Origin: FCB group bacterium | Lineage (GTDB): Bacteria > Fidelibacterota > Marinisomatia > Marinisomatales > JAADGP01 | DNA length: 47,093 bases | Assembly: GCA_013152315.1 (NCBI GenBank) | Contig: JAADGP010000094.1 | Location: 1 to 47,093, forward strand | Direction of reading: 5' to 3' | Part shown: one piece after another, positions 1 to 7,976 of the stretch | Layout of the letters: every line of letters begins with the position of its first letter | Numbering within the stretch: position 1 is the first letter of the stretch | Translations under genes and position numbers: made by a program | The notes under the pieces: model-generated | Seen by the model: only the letters and a program-made list of their open reading frames with translations | Databases searched by the model: none | What the model was told of the DNA's origin: nothing

Positions 1-2
1 CG

Positions 3-830
3 GAAATATTAATAGAGCGTCAATTAGCCGTAGTTGAGACGCTCGGGAAGGAGGGAATCGCCGTTAAAGTGAATACCGTACTCATACCGGGTGTAAATGA
101 CGAGCATGTTGTTGACATAGCGAAAAAGGCCGGTTCCCTGGGCGCTTATACCTTCAACGCCATGCCCCTTTATCCCTTGGCCGGCACCGAGTTTGAGGAC
201 ATTGAAGCGCCTACCGCAAAGGCGCTGTCCGCGATCCGTGAACAATGCGGAAAGTATCTTCGCCAAATGACACATTGTCAACGGTGCAGGGCGGATGCGG
301 CCGGCATGTTGAATGAACCGATGAGCGATGACCTGAAAAATAGTCTCCAACGTTTCGCTTCCGGTCCATTGGATCCTTTTTCGGAATACAAGCAATATAT
401 TGCCGCCGCCACCACGGATAATTTTTTCATCGATCAACATCTGGGAGCCACCCGGGAAATGAGTATTTATAAGGAAACGGAAAAGGGTTTTGAGTTTGTT
501 GAAAGGAGAGGGATGCCCGATCCCGGGTGTGGAGACGACCGCTGGAAAAACATGGCTGAAATTTTAAAGGACTGTAAAGCGATCTTTGTCAATCGTGCCG
601 GGGGCAGACCGAAGAAGGTTCTGCTGAATAGCGGAATAAAGGTGTACGAAGAACAATGCTCGCTCATTCAGGCTTTTTACCGGGTGTTTAAAGGTAAGAC
701 GGTTTCCGATCCTCAGGGCTATGTCCCCGAAGTATATCTTGCCGGCCGGGATTGTGGTGGCGGTGGCTGCAATCCCGGGGGCCACCCGGGATCGTGTTCC
801 ACTGGTGGCAATTCGCAGTTTTGTGGGTAG
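3..830 (+). CDS. nifB: NifB, nitrogenase FeMo-cofactor biosynthesis protein (5' end outside window)
   Basis: This is the C-terminal 275 residues of NifB, the radical SAM enzyme that builds the NifB-co iron-sulfur-carbide precursor of the nitrogenase cofactor. The frame is open from the window edge, so the N-terminal radical SAM CxxxCxxC motif is not visible. What is visible is the end of the SAM barrel (VKVNTVLIPGVNDEH, then a Cys pair in HCQRCRAD, typical of NifB) followed by a NifX/NafY-type cofactor-binding domain from about the IAAATTDNFFIDQHLG stretch. The tail is Gly/Cys-rich (CGGGGC ... CSTGG). A GTG at 69 could be mistaken for a start, but it lies inside the conserved barrel. The ferredoxin gene follows 104 bases downstream. 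Family identity is firm; that the organism actually fixes nitrogen is inference, since nifHDK are not in the window. Confidence 0.93.
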   Translation, partial: EILIERQLAVVETLGKEGIAVKVNTVLIPGVNDEHVVDIAKKAGSLGAYTFNAMPLYPLAGTEFEDIEAPTAKALSAIREQCGKYLRQMTHCQRCRADAAGMLNEPMSDDLKNSLQRFASGPLDPFSEYKQYIAAATTDNFFIDQHLGATREMSIYKETEKGFEFVERRGMPDPGCGDDRWKNMAEILKDCKAIFVNRAGGRPKKVLLNSGIKVYEEQCSLIQAFYRVFKGKTVSDPQGYVPEVYLAGRDCGGGGCNPGGHPGSCSTGGNSQFCG

Positions 831-934
831 TTTGATTGGATTATCGCGAAAAAGGCGCCCGGATTTGTGGAAAAACAATTTCCCGTGGGGAACAATGAAG
901 TTTGGTAAAGAAATATCAAGAACAGGAGCACGAA

Positions 935-1240
935 ATGGAAAAACCTGATTATCATTTCTTTGTTTGTTGCAGCTACAGAGTACAAGGTGAACCGAAAGGC
1001 ATTTGCCACAAAAAAGAAGCGGTGGGAATAATTCAATATTTGGAAGAGGAATTAATGGAACGTGACCTGGAAAACACCGTGATCTCAAGCACGGGTTGTC
1101 TGAATGTCTGTCGCGAGGGACCGGTAATGATTGTTTATCCCCAGGGCCATTGGTACGCCGGTGTCGATGAAAATGCCATTGATGAGATTCTTGACGCCCT
1201 GGAGGAAGGCCGCGTAGCCGAACAGTATTTACTTACGTAA
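935..1240 (+). CDS. Thioredoxin-fold [2Fe-2S] ferredoxin (Clostridium pasteurianum type)
   Basis: A 101-residue small ferredoxin that carries electrons on one [2Fe-2S] cluster. Four cysteines, C11, C24, C55 and C59, fall at the cluster-ligand positions of the C. pasteurianum [2Fe-2S] ferredoxin, a protein known to interact with nitrogenase. The surrounding motifs also match (STGCLNVC, then GPVMIVYPQGHWY near the C-terminus). A fifth Cys at 12 is extra, and the non-ligand Cys14 of the clostridial protein is Tyr here. The start chosen is the ATG at 935, with AGGAG at 924-928 six bases upstream; a longer reading from 902 has no ribosome site. Its place directly after nifB supports a role as electron donor in nitrogen fixation or cofactor assembly, but that role is inferred from context. 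Confidence 0.88.
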   Translation: MEKPDYHFFVCCSYRVQGEPKGICHKKEAVGIIQYLEEELMERDLENTVISSTGCLNVCREGPVMIVYPQGHWYAGVDENAIDEILDALEEGRVAEQYLLT

Positions 1241-1250
1241 CCTCATAAAA

Positions 1251-1289
1251 AGTGTTACCCATGTTCTGACACTAAAGTGTTACCTATGT
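1251..1289 (+). repeat. Paired AGTGTTACC(C/T)ATGT direct repeats, possible IS-end remnant
   Basis: AGTGTTACCCATGT (1251-1264) and AGTGTTACCTATGT (1276-1289) are direct repeats differing at one base, 25 bases apart start to start. Tandem short repeats like these are typical of transposase-binding ends of some insertion sequences. No transposase gene is nearby, so this would be a solo or relic end. The assignment is inference from pattern. Confidence 0.4.
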
Positions 1290-1357
1290 ATTGATTCCAC
1301 ACGAGCGTGATATGTGATGCGTGAGACGTGTCGTAGCGCAGCGGGCGGAGATCCCGA

Positions 1358-1393
1358 CGGAGCGTAGCGACTGTCGGGAAAACGTGAAACGTG
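1358..1393 (+). repeat. Dispersed repeat, copy 1 (36 bases)
   Basis: These 36 bases are the exact reverse complement of 21566-21601. They sit in a longer, less conserved element that includes CCCGAC...GTCGGG arms around GGAGCGTAGCGA and a following tract related to TTTTGGTTCNTGG. Such GTCGGAGCGTAGCGA-type elements are non-coding dispersed repeats. The element lies between genes here. Confidence 0.8.
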
Positions 1394-1656
1394 TTTTGGT
1401 TCATGGCTCTTGGTTTTTGGCTCTTAAACCCTTGTTTTTATCCTGTTCGTCGGGCGGATGCTTTTCCGTGTCTTCTATAGTGTATCTACCGTAATTTTTA
1501 ATCTGAATTTCTCTGTTTTTTAATCGGGAAAAAAAGAATATCACGAATGCCGGTTATCATTGAGCATTTTTCAACAGGCGGGGATTAGTTGTTTGTGCTT
1601 AACCGAATAAAAAACAGAGTCCAGTATGAACGGTTTATTTTGAAAGGTTTATTGTT

Positions 1657-3024
1657 ATGATGAATCCATACATATTTCGCGAATATGATATTCGTGGTAA
1701 AGTGGTCGAAGATTTTCCTCCCGAGGTTGTTGAATTATTGGGGAAGGGATTCGGGACGTTTGTCCTGCGGAACGGAGGACGGGAAATTTCCCTGAGTGGT
1801 GATGTTCGCTTAACGACACCGGATCTGATTGAGCATTTTAAAAATGGAGTTCTTTCCACCGGGGTTGACGTGATTAAACTGGGGTTGATACCCACACCGG
1901 TGAATTATTACAGCATGTATAAGTTAAATGTTGCCGGTGCGGTCCAGATTACCGGAAGTCATAACCCGCCCGAATTCAATGGGTTTAAGCTGTCCTTATT
2001 TAAAAAGGCCGTTTACGGGGATGACATTCAAAGAATCCGGGAACTGATTGATAATCAGGATTTTGAAACCGGGGAAGGCAGTGAAGTGCGGCATGATATC
2101 CGGGAAGAGTATGAAGAAATGATCCTCGGTAAAATTAATATCGCCCGTCCGGTGAAAGTGGTCATGGATTGCGGGAATGCCGCCGGCGCCCTTATGGCCC
2201 CGGAATTGTTTAAAAAAATGGGTGTTGATCTGACCGAACTGTATTGTGAAGTCGATGGCACCTTCCCCAATCATCACCCGGATCCGACGGTAAAGGCGAA
2301 CCTGCGGGATCTGATTGATTTGATGAAAAAAGGGGAACATGAAGTAGGGGTGGCTTTCGACGGGGATGCCGACCGGATAGGTGTTATCGATGAGACGGGG
2401 GAAATCATATGGGCTGACCAGCTCATGGCGTTGTTCCTGCCGGAAGTGATTTCGCCGGGTGATGAGGTTTTGTTTGACGTAAAATGTTCCCAGGCCCTGG
2501 AAGATATGATTCTACGTTACGGTGGTAAACCGGTGATGTGGAAAACCGGTCATTCCCTGATTAAGCAGCGAATGTCCGAATTGGGGTGCAAATTGGGGGG
2601 CGAAATGAGCGGTCATATCTTCTTCGCGGACGATTATTTTGGCTACGATGATGCGATTTATGTCGCCGCTCGGCTGGTGCAGATGGTTTCCCGTTCGCAA
2701 AAGACCCTTTCCGAGATGAAGGCGGAAATTCCCAAGTATTATTCGACGCCGGAAATGCGTATGGGGTGTGAAAGTGATGAAGAAAAATTCAGGATCGCGA
2801 AGGAAGCAGCCGAATACTTCAAGGCCCATTATGAATGCATTACCGTGGACGGTGTCAGGATTAAATTCGGGGACGGATGGGGTTTGGTGCGTTCATCCAA
2901 TACCCAACCGGTAATCGTTTGCCGGTTTGAAGCGTCCACGCCGGAAAGGATGGAAGAAATTAAAACCCTCGTATTAACAAAATTGCAATCGATTGGAAAA
3001 CTGGAAATTGAGGCAGGCCACTGA
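1657..3024 (+). CDS. manB: Phosphomannomutase/phosphoglucomutase (alpha-D-phosphohexomutase)
   Basis: A 455-residue enzyme of the alpha-D-phosphohexomutase family, which moves phosphate between C6 and C1 of mannose or glucose phosphate in the cytoplasm to feed nucleotide-sugar synthesis. All four family signatures are present: the phosphoserine loop TGSHNPP (Ser101), the Mg loop DGDADR (235-240), the sugar-binding loop GEMSGH (315-320) and the phosphate-binding loop RSSNTQP (412-418). Length is normal for the PMM/PGM (AlgC/ManB) branch. Two adjacent ATGs are possible; 1657 is preferred because AAAGG lies nine bases upstream. It overlaps or touches the prenyl synthase gene and lies two genes upstream of a phosphoglucose/phosphomannose isomerase, which fits a joint role in hexose-phosphate interconversion. 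Whether glucose or mannose is preferred cannot be read from sequence. Confidence 0.92.
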   Translation: MMNPYIFREYDIRGKVVEDFPPEVVELLGKGFGTFVLRNGGREISLSGDVRLTTPDLIEHFKNGVLSTGVDVIKLGLIPTPVNYYSMYKLNVAGAVQITGSHNPPEFNGFKLSLFKKAVYGDDIQRIRELIDNQDFETGEGSEVRHDIREEYEEMILGKINIARPVKVVMDCGNAAGALMAPELFKKMGVDLTELYCEVDGTFPNHHPDPTVKANLRDLIDLMKKGEHEVGVAFDGDADRIGVIDETGEIIWADQLMALFLPEVISPGDEVLFDVKCSQALEDMILRYGGKPVMWKTGHSLIKQRMSELGCKLGGEMSGHIFFADDYFGYDDAIYVAARLVQMVSRSQKTLSEMKAEIPKYYSTPEMRMGCESDEEKFRIAKEAAEYFKAHYECITVDGVRIKFGDGWGLVRSSNTQPVIVCRFEASTPERMEEIKTLVLTKLQSIGKLEIEAGH

Positions 3025-3025
3025 T

Positions 3026-3994
3026 TTGAGTTCGTTTCAGGAGCATATCCGGAATTTACAGGCGGAAATTAATGAGGGCTTGCGTACGCTATCGCTTGCC
3101 GACCGGCCGGATTATTTATACACACCGGTAAAGTACGTTCTTAAAGGTACGGGGAAACGATTACGGCCCATCCTGGTTCACCTGGTCGGTGAAACCTTCT
3201 CCGCCGATCCTGAGGATTTGCTGCATGCCGGTCTGGCCGTGGAACTGTTGCACAATTTTACCCTCGTTCATGATGATATAATGGATGCCGACAGCACCCG
3301 TCATGGCCAGCCGACCGTTCATGAGAAATGGGATGAATCCACGGCGATTTTGGCCGGCGATGGTATTTACGCTTTGGGACAATTGTTGATTTCCCGTGTA
3401 AAAATAAACACTTTACAAGCCATTCAGGCTTTCAATATCGCCACTCTGATGGTTTGTGAAGGGCAGGCCTACGATAAGGAATTCGAACACGATCATAACA
3501 TATCGCTGGACCAGTATTTCACCATGATTGAGAAGAAAACCGGATGGTTAATCGGGTTGTGTGCGGAGATCGGCGGTATTCTTGGAGATCAGAATGAGGA
3601 AGTGCGTTCGCATCTGCGATCCTACGGCCTCAATCTGGGGAAAGTTTTCCAGATTCAGGACGATATTCTGGAAGTTTACGGCAATGAAAAATCGATGGGT
3701 AAAAGTCTTGGCAGCGATTTGGTGGCGGGGAAACAGACCGTCCTGACGGTTTTAGCGCGGGAACTATTTCCCGCTGAGTGGGCCGGGTATTGGCAAAAAA
3801 TTCAACAGTTGGAGATTGATAAAGCTTTATCGGAATTAAGAGGATACCTGGAGGAAAAGAAAATTTTACAACGCGCGAAGGAATTGGTGGATACGTACAA
3901 TGAACGGGCGCGCGAGGATTTGAAATCAGCCCTCGGGGAACGCCGGCATATTTTAATGGAGTTCACCGATATGGTCGTAAACAGGAAGAAATAA
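3026..3994 (+). CDS. Polyprenyl diphosphate synthase (trans-isoprenyl family)
   Basis: A 322-residue trans-prenyltransferase that condenses isopentenyl diphosphate units into a longer chain. It has the GKRLRP substrate motif, the first Asp-rich motif DDIMD (83-87) in LVHDDIMDAD, and the second Asp-rich region IQDDILE (210-216). Five bases before the first motif sit Leu-His-Asn-Phe rather than bulky aromatics alone, so product length cannot be judged. The start is uncertain: TTG at 3026, just past the stop of the mutase gene and with GAGG at 3010-3013, is preferred over a TTG at 2993 that would overlap the mutase by 32 bases and lacks a ribosome site. The product could be a quinone side chain (octaprenyl/heptaprenyl) or farnesyl/geranylgeranyl diphosphate. 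The respiratory genes in the window make a quinone side chain plausible, but that is inference. Confidence 0.88.
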   Translation: MSSFQEHIRNLQAEINEGLRTLSLADRPDYLYTPVKYVLKGTGKRLRPILVHLVGETFSADPEDLLHAGLAVELLHNFTLVHDDIMDADSTRHGQPTVHEKWDESTAILAGDGIYALGQLLISRVKINTLQAIQAFNIATLMVCEGQAYDKEFEHDHNISLDQYFTMIEKKTGWLIGLCAEIGGILGDQNEEVRSHLRSYGLNLGKVFQIQDDILEVYGNEKSMGKSLGSDLVAGKQTVLTVLARELFPAEWAGYWQKIQQLEIDKALSELRGYLEEKKILQRAKELVDTYNERAREDLKSALGERRHILMEFTDMVVNRKK

Positions 3995-4018
3995 ACAATT
4001 CCTGCGAAATTGCGCTGT

Positions 4019-4034
4019 CTTGGGAATCCCCAAG
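4019..4034 (+). other. Short perfect hairpin between operon genes
   Basis: CTTGGG (4019-4024), loop AATC, CCCAAG (4029-4034). It is followed by AGGAAACC and not by a T-run, so it is not a convincing terminator. It could shape mRNA processing between the prenyl synthase and isomerase genes. Confidence 0.35.
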
Positions 4035-4084
4035 AGGAAACCTTTAAACAAGAATCACATACATAAATTACTGAAGAGGTAACA

Positions 4085-5131
4085 ATGATCAAAAGTCAAC
4101 GAAAAGATCCCGGAAAGATGTTTGAAGCCATTTACGATTTCCCCGGACAAATGCAACAGGCCATTGAAATCGGCGAACGGATTGAGTTAAAAAATACTTA
4201 TGAGAAAATACGGAATATCGTGGTCGCCGGAATGGGGGGATCGGCGATAGGAGGGGACGTGGTACGGATGTTGATAAAGGACGATCTGAAGATTCCTTTT
4301 GTCGTCAGCCGAAATTATACCCTTCCGAACTGGGTGAATGAAAATACATTGGTAATCTGTTCATCCTATTCGGGGAATACGGAAGAAACATTAAGCGCGT
4401 ACGAAGAAGCCAAATCGAAAAAGGCCCAAATTTGTGGTATTTCAACCGGGGGTGTTTTAACCGAAAAATTGCGCGCCGCAGGACTGGACCTGGTGTCCAT
4501 TCCCGCCGGTCTGCAGCCCCGTGCCGCCTTGGCATTTTCATTTATTCCCATGCTTTTCCTTTTACGTAAAATCGGGCTGATCGGCGATGGTTTTCGTGCC
4601 GGACTGGATTCAGCGATTGCAGTCTTATCGACGGAAAGGGAAAAATATTCCACGGAGAATGAAGATAACCCAACTTATAAACTTGCCCGGCAAATATACA
4701 ATACGATTCCGATAATATATGGTGAGGCGGATTCCACCGCCATTATTGCTAACCGTTGGAAAGGACAATTTTGCGAAAATGCCAAGATGTTGGCGTATGC
4801 CAATGAATTGCCGGAAATGAACCATAATGAGATTGTCGGCTGGGAGAACAATGCCTCGCTTTTCGCGGATTTATCGGTTATTTGGCTCGTGGATGAATCC
4901 AACCACCAGCGTGTGTTATTACGCCAGAAGGTTACGCAAAATATTTTGCAGGATCTGGGTTCCCATCAGCAAGTTGTGTCTTTCCCCGGTAAAAATCGAA
5001 TCGAAAGATTAATCCACCAGATCCATTTTGGTGATTGGGTTAGTTACTGGTGCGCCATGGCCCATAATACCGATCCTTCGCCGGTAAAAAAGATCGATCT
5101 GCTGAAAAATGAATTAAAAAAACATGAATAA
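4085..5131 (+). CDS. Bifunctional phosphoglucose/phosphomannose isomerase
   Basis: A 348-residue SIS-fold isomerase of the PGI/PMI type, interconverting glucose-6-phosphate or mannose-6-phosphate with fructose-6-phosphate. The first SIS domain shows the glycine-rich loop GMGGSAIGGD (49-58) and the phosphate-binding SSYSGNTEET (93-102). The NELPEMNHNE segment (240-249) holds the Glu and His (His247) that act in catalysis in this family. Length matches the archaeal and bacterial bifunctional enzymes and is far shorter than classic PGI. The ATG at 4085 has GAGG (4076-4079) upstream. Together with the upstream mutase it would make mannose-1-phosphate or glucose-1-phosphate from fructose-6-phosphate. 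It may be the cell's main PGI if no classic enzyme exists elsewhere, which the window cannot show. Confidence 0.9.
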   Translation: MIKSQRKDPGKMFEAIYDFPGQMQQAIEIGERIELKNTYEKIRNIVVAGMGGSAIGGDVVRMLIKDDLKIPFVVSRNYTLPNWVNENTLVICSSYSGNTEETLSAYEEAKSKKAQICGISTGGVLTEKLRAAGLDLVSIPAGLQPRAALAFSFIPMLFLLRKIGLIGDGFRAGLDSAIAVLSTEREKYSTENEDNPTYKLARQIYNTIPIIYGEADSTAIIANRWKGQFCENAKMLAYANELPEMNHNEIVGWENNASLFADLSVIWLVDESNHQRVLLRQKVTQNILQDLGSHQQVVSFPGKNRIERLIHQIHFGDWVSYWCAMAHNTDPSPVKKIDLLKNELKKHE

Positions 5132-5183
5132 TGATTGTGAGAAGGGGTCTGACTTTATATATTAAGAAGTAGGATAGCTCACA

Positions 5184-5738
5184 ATGATTGCCGTAAAAGT
5201 TGATAAAATATCTTTCCATCCGCCAAGCCGCAGTTACGCTGTAATTTTGAAGGAAATCAGCGGTATTCGGAAGCTGCCGGTTATCGTGGGAGCCTATGAA
5301 GCGCAATCCATCGCGCTTGCTCTGGAGTATATGGAAACCCCTCGTCCTTTGACCCATGATTTGATCGGTTCCATCATCCGCCAGATTGAGGGAAAGCTTG
5401 TGGCGGTCAAGATTACGGAACTGATCGACGGGGTGTTTTATTCCCGTATGGAGCTGAGAGGCAAATTGATTGGTAAACGGTCCATTGATGCCCGGCCAAG
5501 TGACGCCATCGCGGTCGCGTTGCGGATGAATACGCCGATTTTGGTCGCTGATCAGGTCATGGATGAGGCAAGTGTTGTGGAGGAAATCCCCAAGGAAACA
5601 CCCGTGGAAGCCCTGCGCAAAGAGCCGACGCGGGAGAAGTTGGAAAGCCAATTACAAGCTGCTATCGAGGCGGAAGAGTACGAAAAAGCGGCTATATTAA
5701 GAGATAAAATAAAAGAATTGAAAGAATTGAAATCTTAA
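5184..5738 (+). CDS. Bifunctional nuclease (DUF151) domain protein with C-terminal UVR motif
   Basis: A 184-residue protein with an N-terminal bifunctional-nuclease (BFN/DUF151) domain, residues about 1-140, including the family's most conserved stretch DARPSDAIAVALR (102-114). It is followed by a charged UvrB/UvrC-type (UVR) helical hairpin, about 151-184, with EEYEKAAILRDKIKEL. This two-part architecture is common in Bacteroidetes and related groups. Plant and bacterial relatives have been reported to cut DNA and RNA, but the physiological role is poorly known. AGGA (5171-5174) precedes the ATG. It is the last + strand gene before the convergent rnc gene, 20 bases away, with no clear terminator between them. 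Confidence 0.85.
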   Translation: MIAVKVDKISFHPPSRSYAVILKEISGIRKLPVIVGAYEAQSIALALEYMETPRPLTHDLIGSIIRQIEGKLVAVKITELIDGVFYSRMELRGKLIGKRSIDARPSDAIAVALRMNTPILVADQVMDEASVVEEIPKETPVEALRKEPTREKLESQLQAAIEAEEYEKAAILRDKIKELKELKS

Positions 5739-5758
5739 TTACCTACCAGCTCAGGAAA

Positions 5759-6469
5759 TTAATTCTGAAGCATCTCCAAAGCATTTTGCGCTGCCGCCTG
5801 TTCGGCGGTTTTTTTATTCGATCCTAAACCGGCGGGAAAAACATTGTTCCCGATTTTGACATGTACTTCAAAGACTTTCTGATGGTCCGGTCCGCTTACG
5901 TTGGTAATCTGGAAACGGGGACTTCCGATCGAATGGGAATGACAAAATTCAATTAAACGGCCTTTGAAATTGGTGGCCTGCCAAGCTTCCTCCCGATGTG
6001 TCCAGACCGTATTCAGGATTAGATTCAGACAGGGTTTTAGTCCCCCGTCCAAATAAAGAGCACCCAGTAAGGCCTCGTATAAATTCGCGAGCTGCCGGTC
6101 CGCTATTTTTTCCATTTTCAGGTTTACGGTCGATTCGATTTCCAGGTAATCCAGCAGGTTTAAAAGATGACCCATGGATGCAAGGTATGGTTTTTGTACC
6201 AGCGACGCTCGTTTTTGAGTCAATAACCCTTCGTCGCCTTCCGTGAATTCTTTCATTAACAGTTTGGTGACCACGATATCAATCACGGCATCGCCCAGGA
6301 ATTCAAGGCGTTCGTAATTTTCCCGGGGACGGGGGTTTATCGAGCGGTGGGTAAAAGCCTGATGCAGTAAGCGGTGATCTTTAAAAATATAGTTTATCTG
6401 TTTTTCAAGTGGGGTAAAGCGATGTTGGGGTCTGAATATATGTCGGATCGATTGTAAAAAGGATCCCAC
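5759..6469 (-). CDS. rnc: Ribonuclease III
   Basis: A 236-residue RNase III that cuts double-stranded RNA in rRNA and mRNA processing. The endonuclease domain carries the signature ERLEFLGDAV (53-62), with the catalytic Glu56 and Asp60. The double-stranded RNA-binding domain occupies about 169-234. At the second metal-site pair, the usual Asp of the E. coli ADTVEA motif is Asn129 here (LANLYEA, codon AAT) while Glu132 is kept; Asn at this point is, from memory, common in Bacteroidetes-like enzymes. It starts with GTG, immediately after the TGA of fabF, and ends the fatty acid operon. The 5' extension of about 20 residues before the conserved core is normal for the family. Confidence 0.94.
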   Translation of the reverse strand: MGSFLQSIRHIFRPQHRFTPLEKQINYIFKDHRLLHQAFTHRSINPRPRENYERLEFLGDAVIDIVVTKLLMKEFTEGDEGLLTQKRASLVQKPYLASMGHLLNLLDYLEIESTVNLKMEKIADRQLANLYEALLGALYLDGGLKPCLNLILNTVWTHREEAWQATNFKGRLIEFCHSHSIGSPRFQITNVSGPDHQKVFEVHVKIGNNVFPAGLGSNKKTAEQAAAQNALEMLQN

Positions 6470-7714
6470 TCACGCACTCCAGCGGCGAATCAATACAACC
6501 GCATTATGTCCTCCGAACCCAAATGTATTTGACATGACCACATTAATTGGAAATGATTCCGCTTTGTTGGGCACGTAATACAGATCGCATTCCGGATCGG
6601 GGGTAGTATAATTAATGGTAGGGGGAGCGAGGTTGTTTTCGATAGCCTTGATGGCTGCGATGGCCTCAATCGCCCCGCTGGCGCCCAGCAGATGTCCGGT
6701 CATCGATTTGGTTGAACTGATTTTAAGGGAAGCGGCATAATCGCCGAACACTTCTTTAATGGCCGCGGTTTCATTTTTATCATTGTAGGGTGTTGAAGTC
6801 CCGTGGGCATTGATGTAATCGACGTCTTGCGGTGTAAGTCCTGCGTCATGGATGGCCCTTTTCATGGCCATGACGGCTCCCGCCCCTCCGGGAGCAGGTT
6901 GGGTAATGTGAAAGGCGTCGTTGGTGGAGCCATAACCGGCTATTTCCGCCAGGATCGTAGCGCCGCGGGCGCGGGCATGCTCTTCGGATTCGATAACCAG
7001 GATACCCGCTCCTTCCCCTAAGACGAAACCGTCACGATCCTTGTCAAAAGGACGACTGGCTTCGGTGGGAGAATCGTTGCGGGTTGACAAAGCCTTCATA
7101 TTGGCAAAACCCGCGATTGTCAGGGGGGTGATGCTGGCTTCCGTTCCTCCGGTAATGACCATATCAGCGTCCCCTACCTGAATAAGTCGGGTAGCGACAC
7201 CCACCGCATCGGTGGCCGATGCGCACGCCGTGGTCACCGTCTGGTTGGGACCCTGGAGTCCCCACCGGATGGCAATTTGACCGGAGGCGATGTTCGCAAT
7301 CATTTTGGGAACGAACTGGGGAGATACCCGGCGTGGTCCGCGATTTAGTATCACGGTATGTTGTTGCTCTAAAGTCTGAATACCGCCGACGCCGGTTCCC
7401 AGTGTGACACCGATTCGGTGTTTTTCAACTGTGTCCCAATCAATGGCAGCCTGGGAAATGGCTTCCTGAGCCGCCACCAAAGCCAGAACGGAGAAGCGGT
7501 CTAATTTCCGGATCTCACGGGGTTCAAGGAATTGCTCCGCGTCAAAATCCGTCAGTTCGCCGGCGAACCTAACCGGGAAATTTTCAGTGTCGAAGGTTGT
7601 GATTTTATTGATTCCACTCACGCCGGCGCATAAAGCTGACCAGTATTCATCAACATTATTCCCATTGGGAGCCAAGACCCCCAGTCCGGTGATCACTATC
7701 CGTTTTTTGCTCAT
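6470..7714 (-). CDS. fabF: 3-oxoacyl-[acyl-carrier-protein] synthase II
   Basis: A 414-residue KAS II condensing enzyme that elongates acyl-ACP with malonyl-ACP. The Cys-His-His triad is clear: Cys164 in TTACASA, His304 in NAHGTSTP and His341 in KSMTGHLLGASG. The near-terminal GFGGHNAV motif is also present. Length is standard. It lies 15 bases downstream of acpP and abuts rnc, the usual acpP-fabF-rnc order. No anomaly was seen. Confidence 0.96.
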   Translation of the reverse strand: MSKKRIVITGLGVLAPNGNNVDEYWSALCAGVSGINKITTFDTENFPVRFAGELTDFDAEQFLEPREIRKLDRFSVLALVAAQEAISQAAIDWDTVEKHRIGVTLGTGVGGIQTLEQQHTVILNRGPRRVSPQFVPKMIANIASGQIAIRWGLQGPNQTVTTACASATDAVGVATRLIQVGDADMVITGGTEASITPLTIAGFANMKALSTRNDSPTEASRPFDKDRDGFVLGEGAGILVIESEEHARARGATILAEIAGYGSTNDAFHITQPAPGGAGAVMAMKRAIHDAGLTPQDVDYINAHGTSTPYNDKNETAAIKEVFGDYAASLKISSTKSMTGHLLGASGAIEAIAAIKAIENNLAPPTINYTTPDPECDLYYVPNKAESFPINVVMSNTFGFGGHNAVVLIRRWSA

Positions 7715-7729
7715 ATCAGGAAGATTTCT

Positions 7730-7960
7730 TTATTTTTTGCTTTCAATGTATTCGACGGCGGCTCCAACTGTGGTAATCTTTTCTGCGTCTTCATCAGGAA
7801 TCTCAATACCGAATTCTTCTTCGAATTCCATGATCAATTCGACGGTGTCCAAAGAATCAGCACCTAAATCATCCACAAATGAGGCTTCCATTACTATCTT
7901 GGATTCTTCGACACCAAGCTTATCCATAATGACCTCTTTAACTTTTTCAAACGTGTCCAT
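7730..7960 (-). CDS. acpP: Acyl carrier protein
   Basis: A 76-residue acidic carrier that holds growing acyl chains on a phosphopantetheine arm. The attachment site is Ser36 in the invariant [13 protein letters not shown] motif. Two ATGs are adjacent (7963 and 7960); 7960 is preferred because AAGGAG then sits six bases upstream instead of three. It is placed between fabG and fabF, as in most bacterial fab operons. The small acidic product and strong ribosome site fit high expression. Confidence 0.96.
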   Translation of the reverse strand: MDTFEKVKEVIMDKLGVEESKIVMEASFVDDLGADSLDTVELIMEFEEEFGIEIPDEDAEKITTVGAAVEYIESKK

Positions 7961-7976
7961 CATGTTCTCCTTCGTT

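Larger units (their letters stand above)
1241..1656. other. Non-coding gap with repeats
   Basis: This 416-base stretch separates the ferredoxin gene from the sugar-phosphate operon. It holds two GTGTTACC repeats (1251-1289) and one copy of a dispersed repeat with a short imperfect hairpin (about 1352-1393). The rest is low-complexity, T-rich sequence. No gene, tRNA or strong terminator was seen. A weak ribosome site (AAAGG, 1643-1647) serves the next gene. Confidence 0.7.

Noticed and set aside
4019-4034. A terminator between the prenyl synthase and isomerase genes
   Set aside because: The hairpin is only six base pairs and lacks a T-run.
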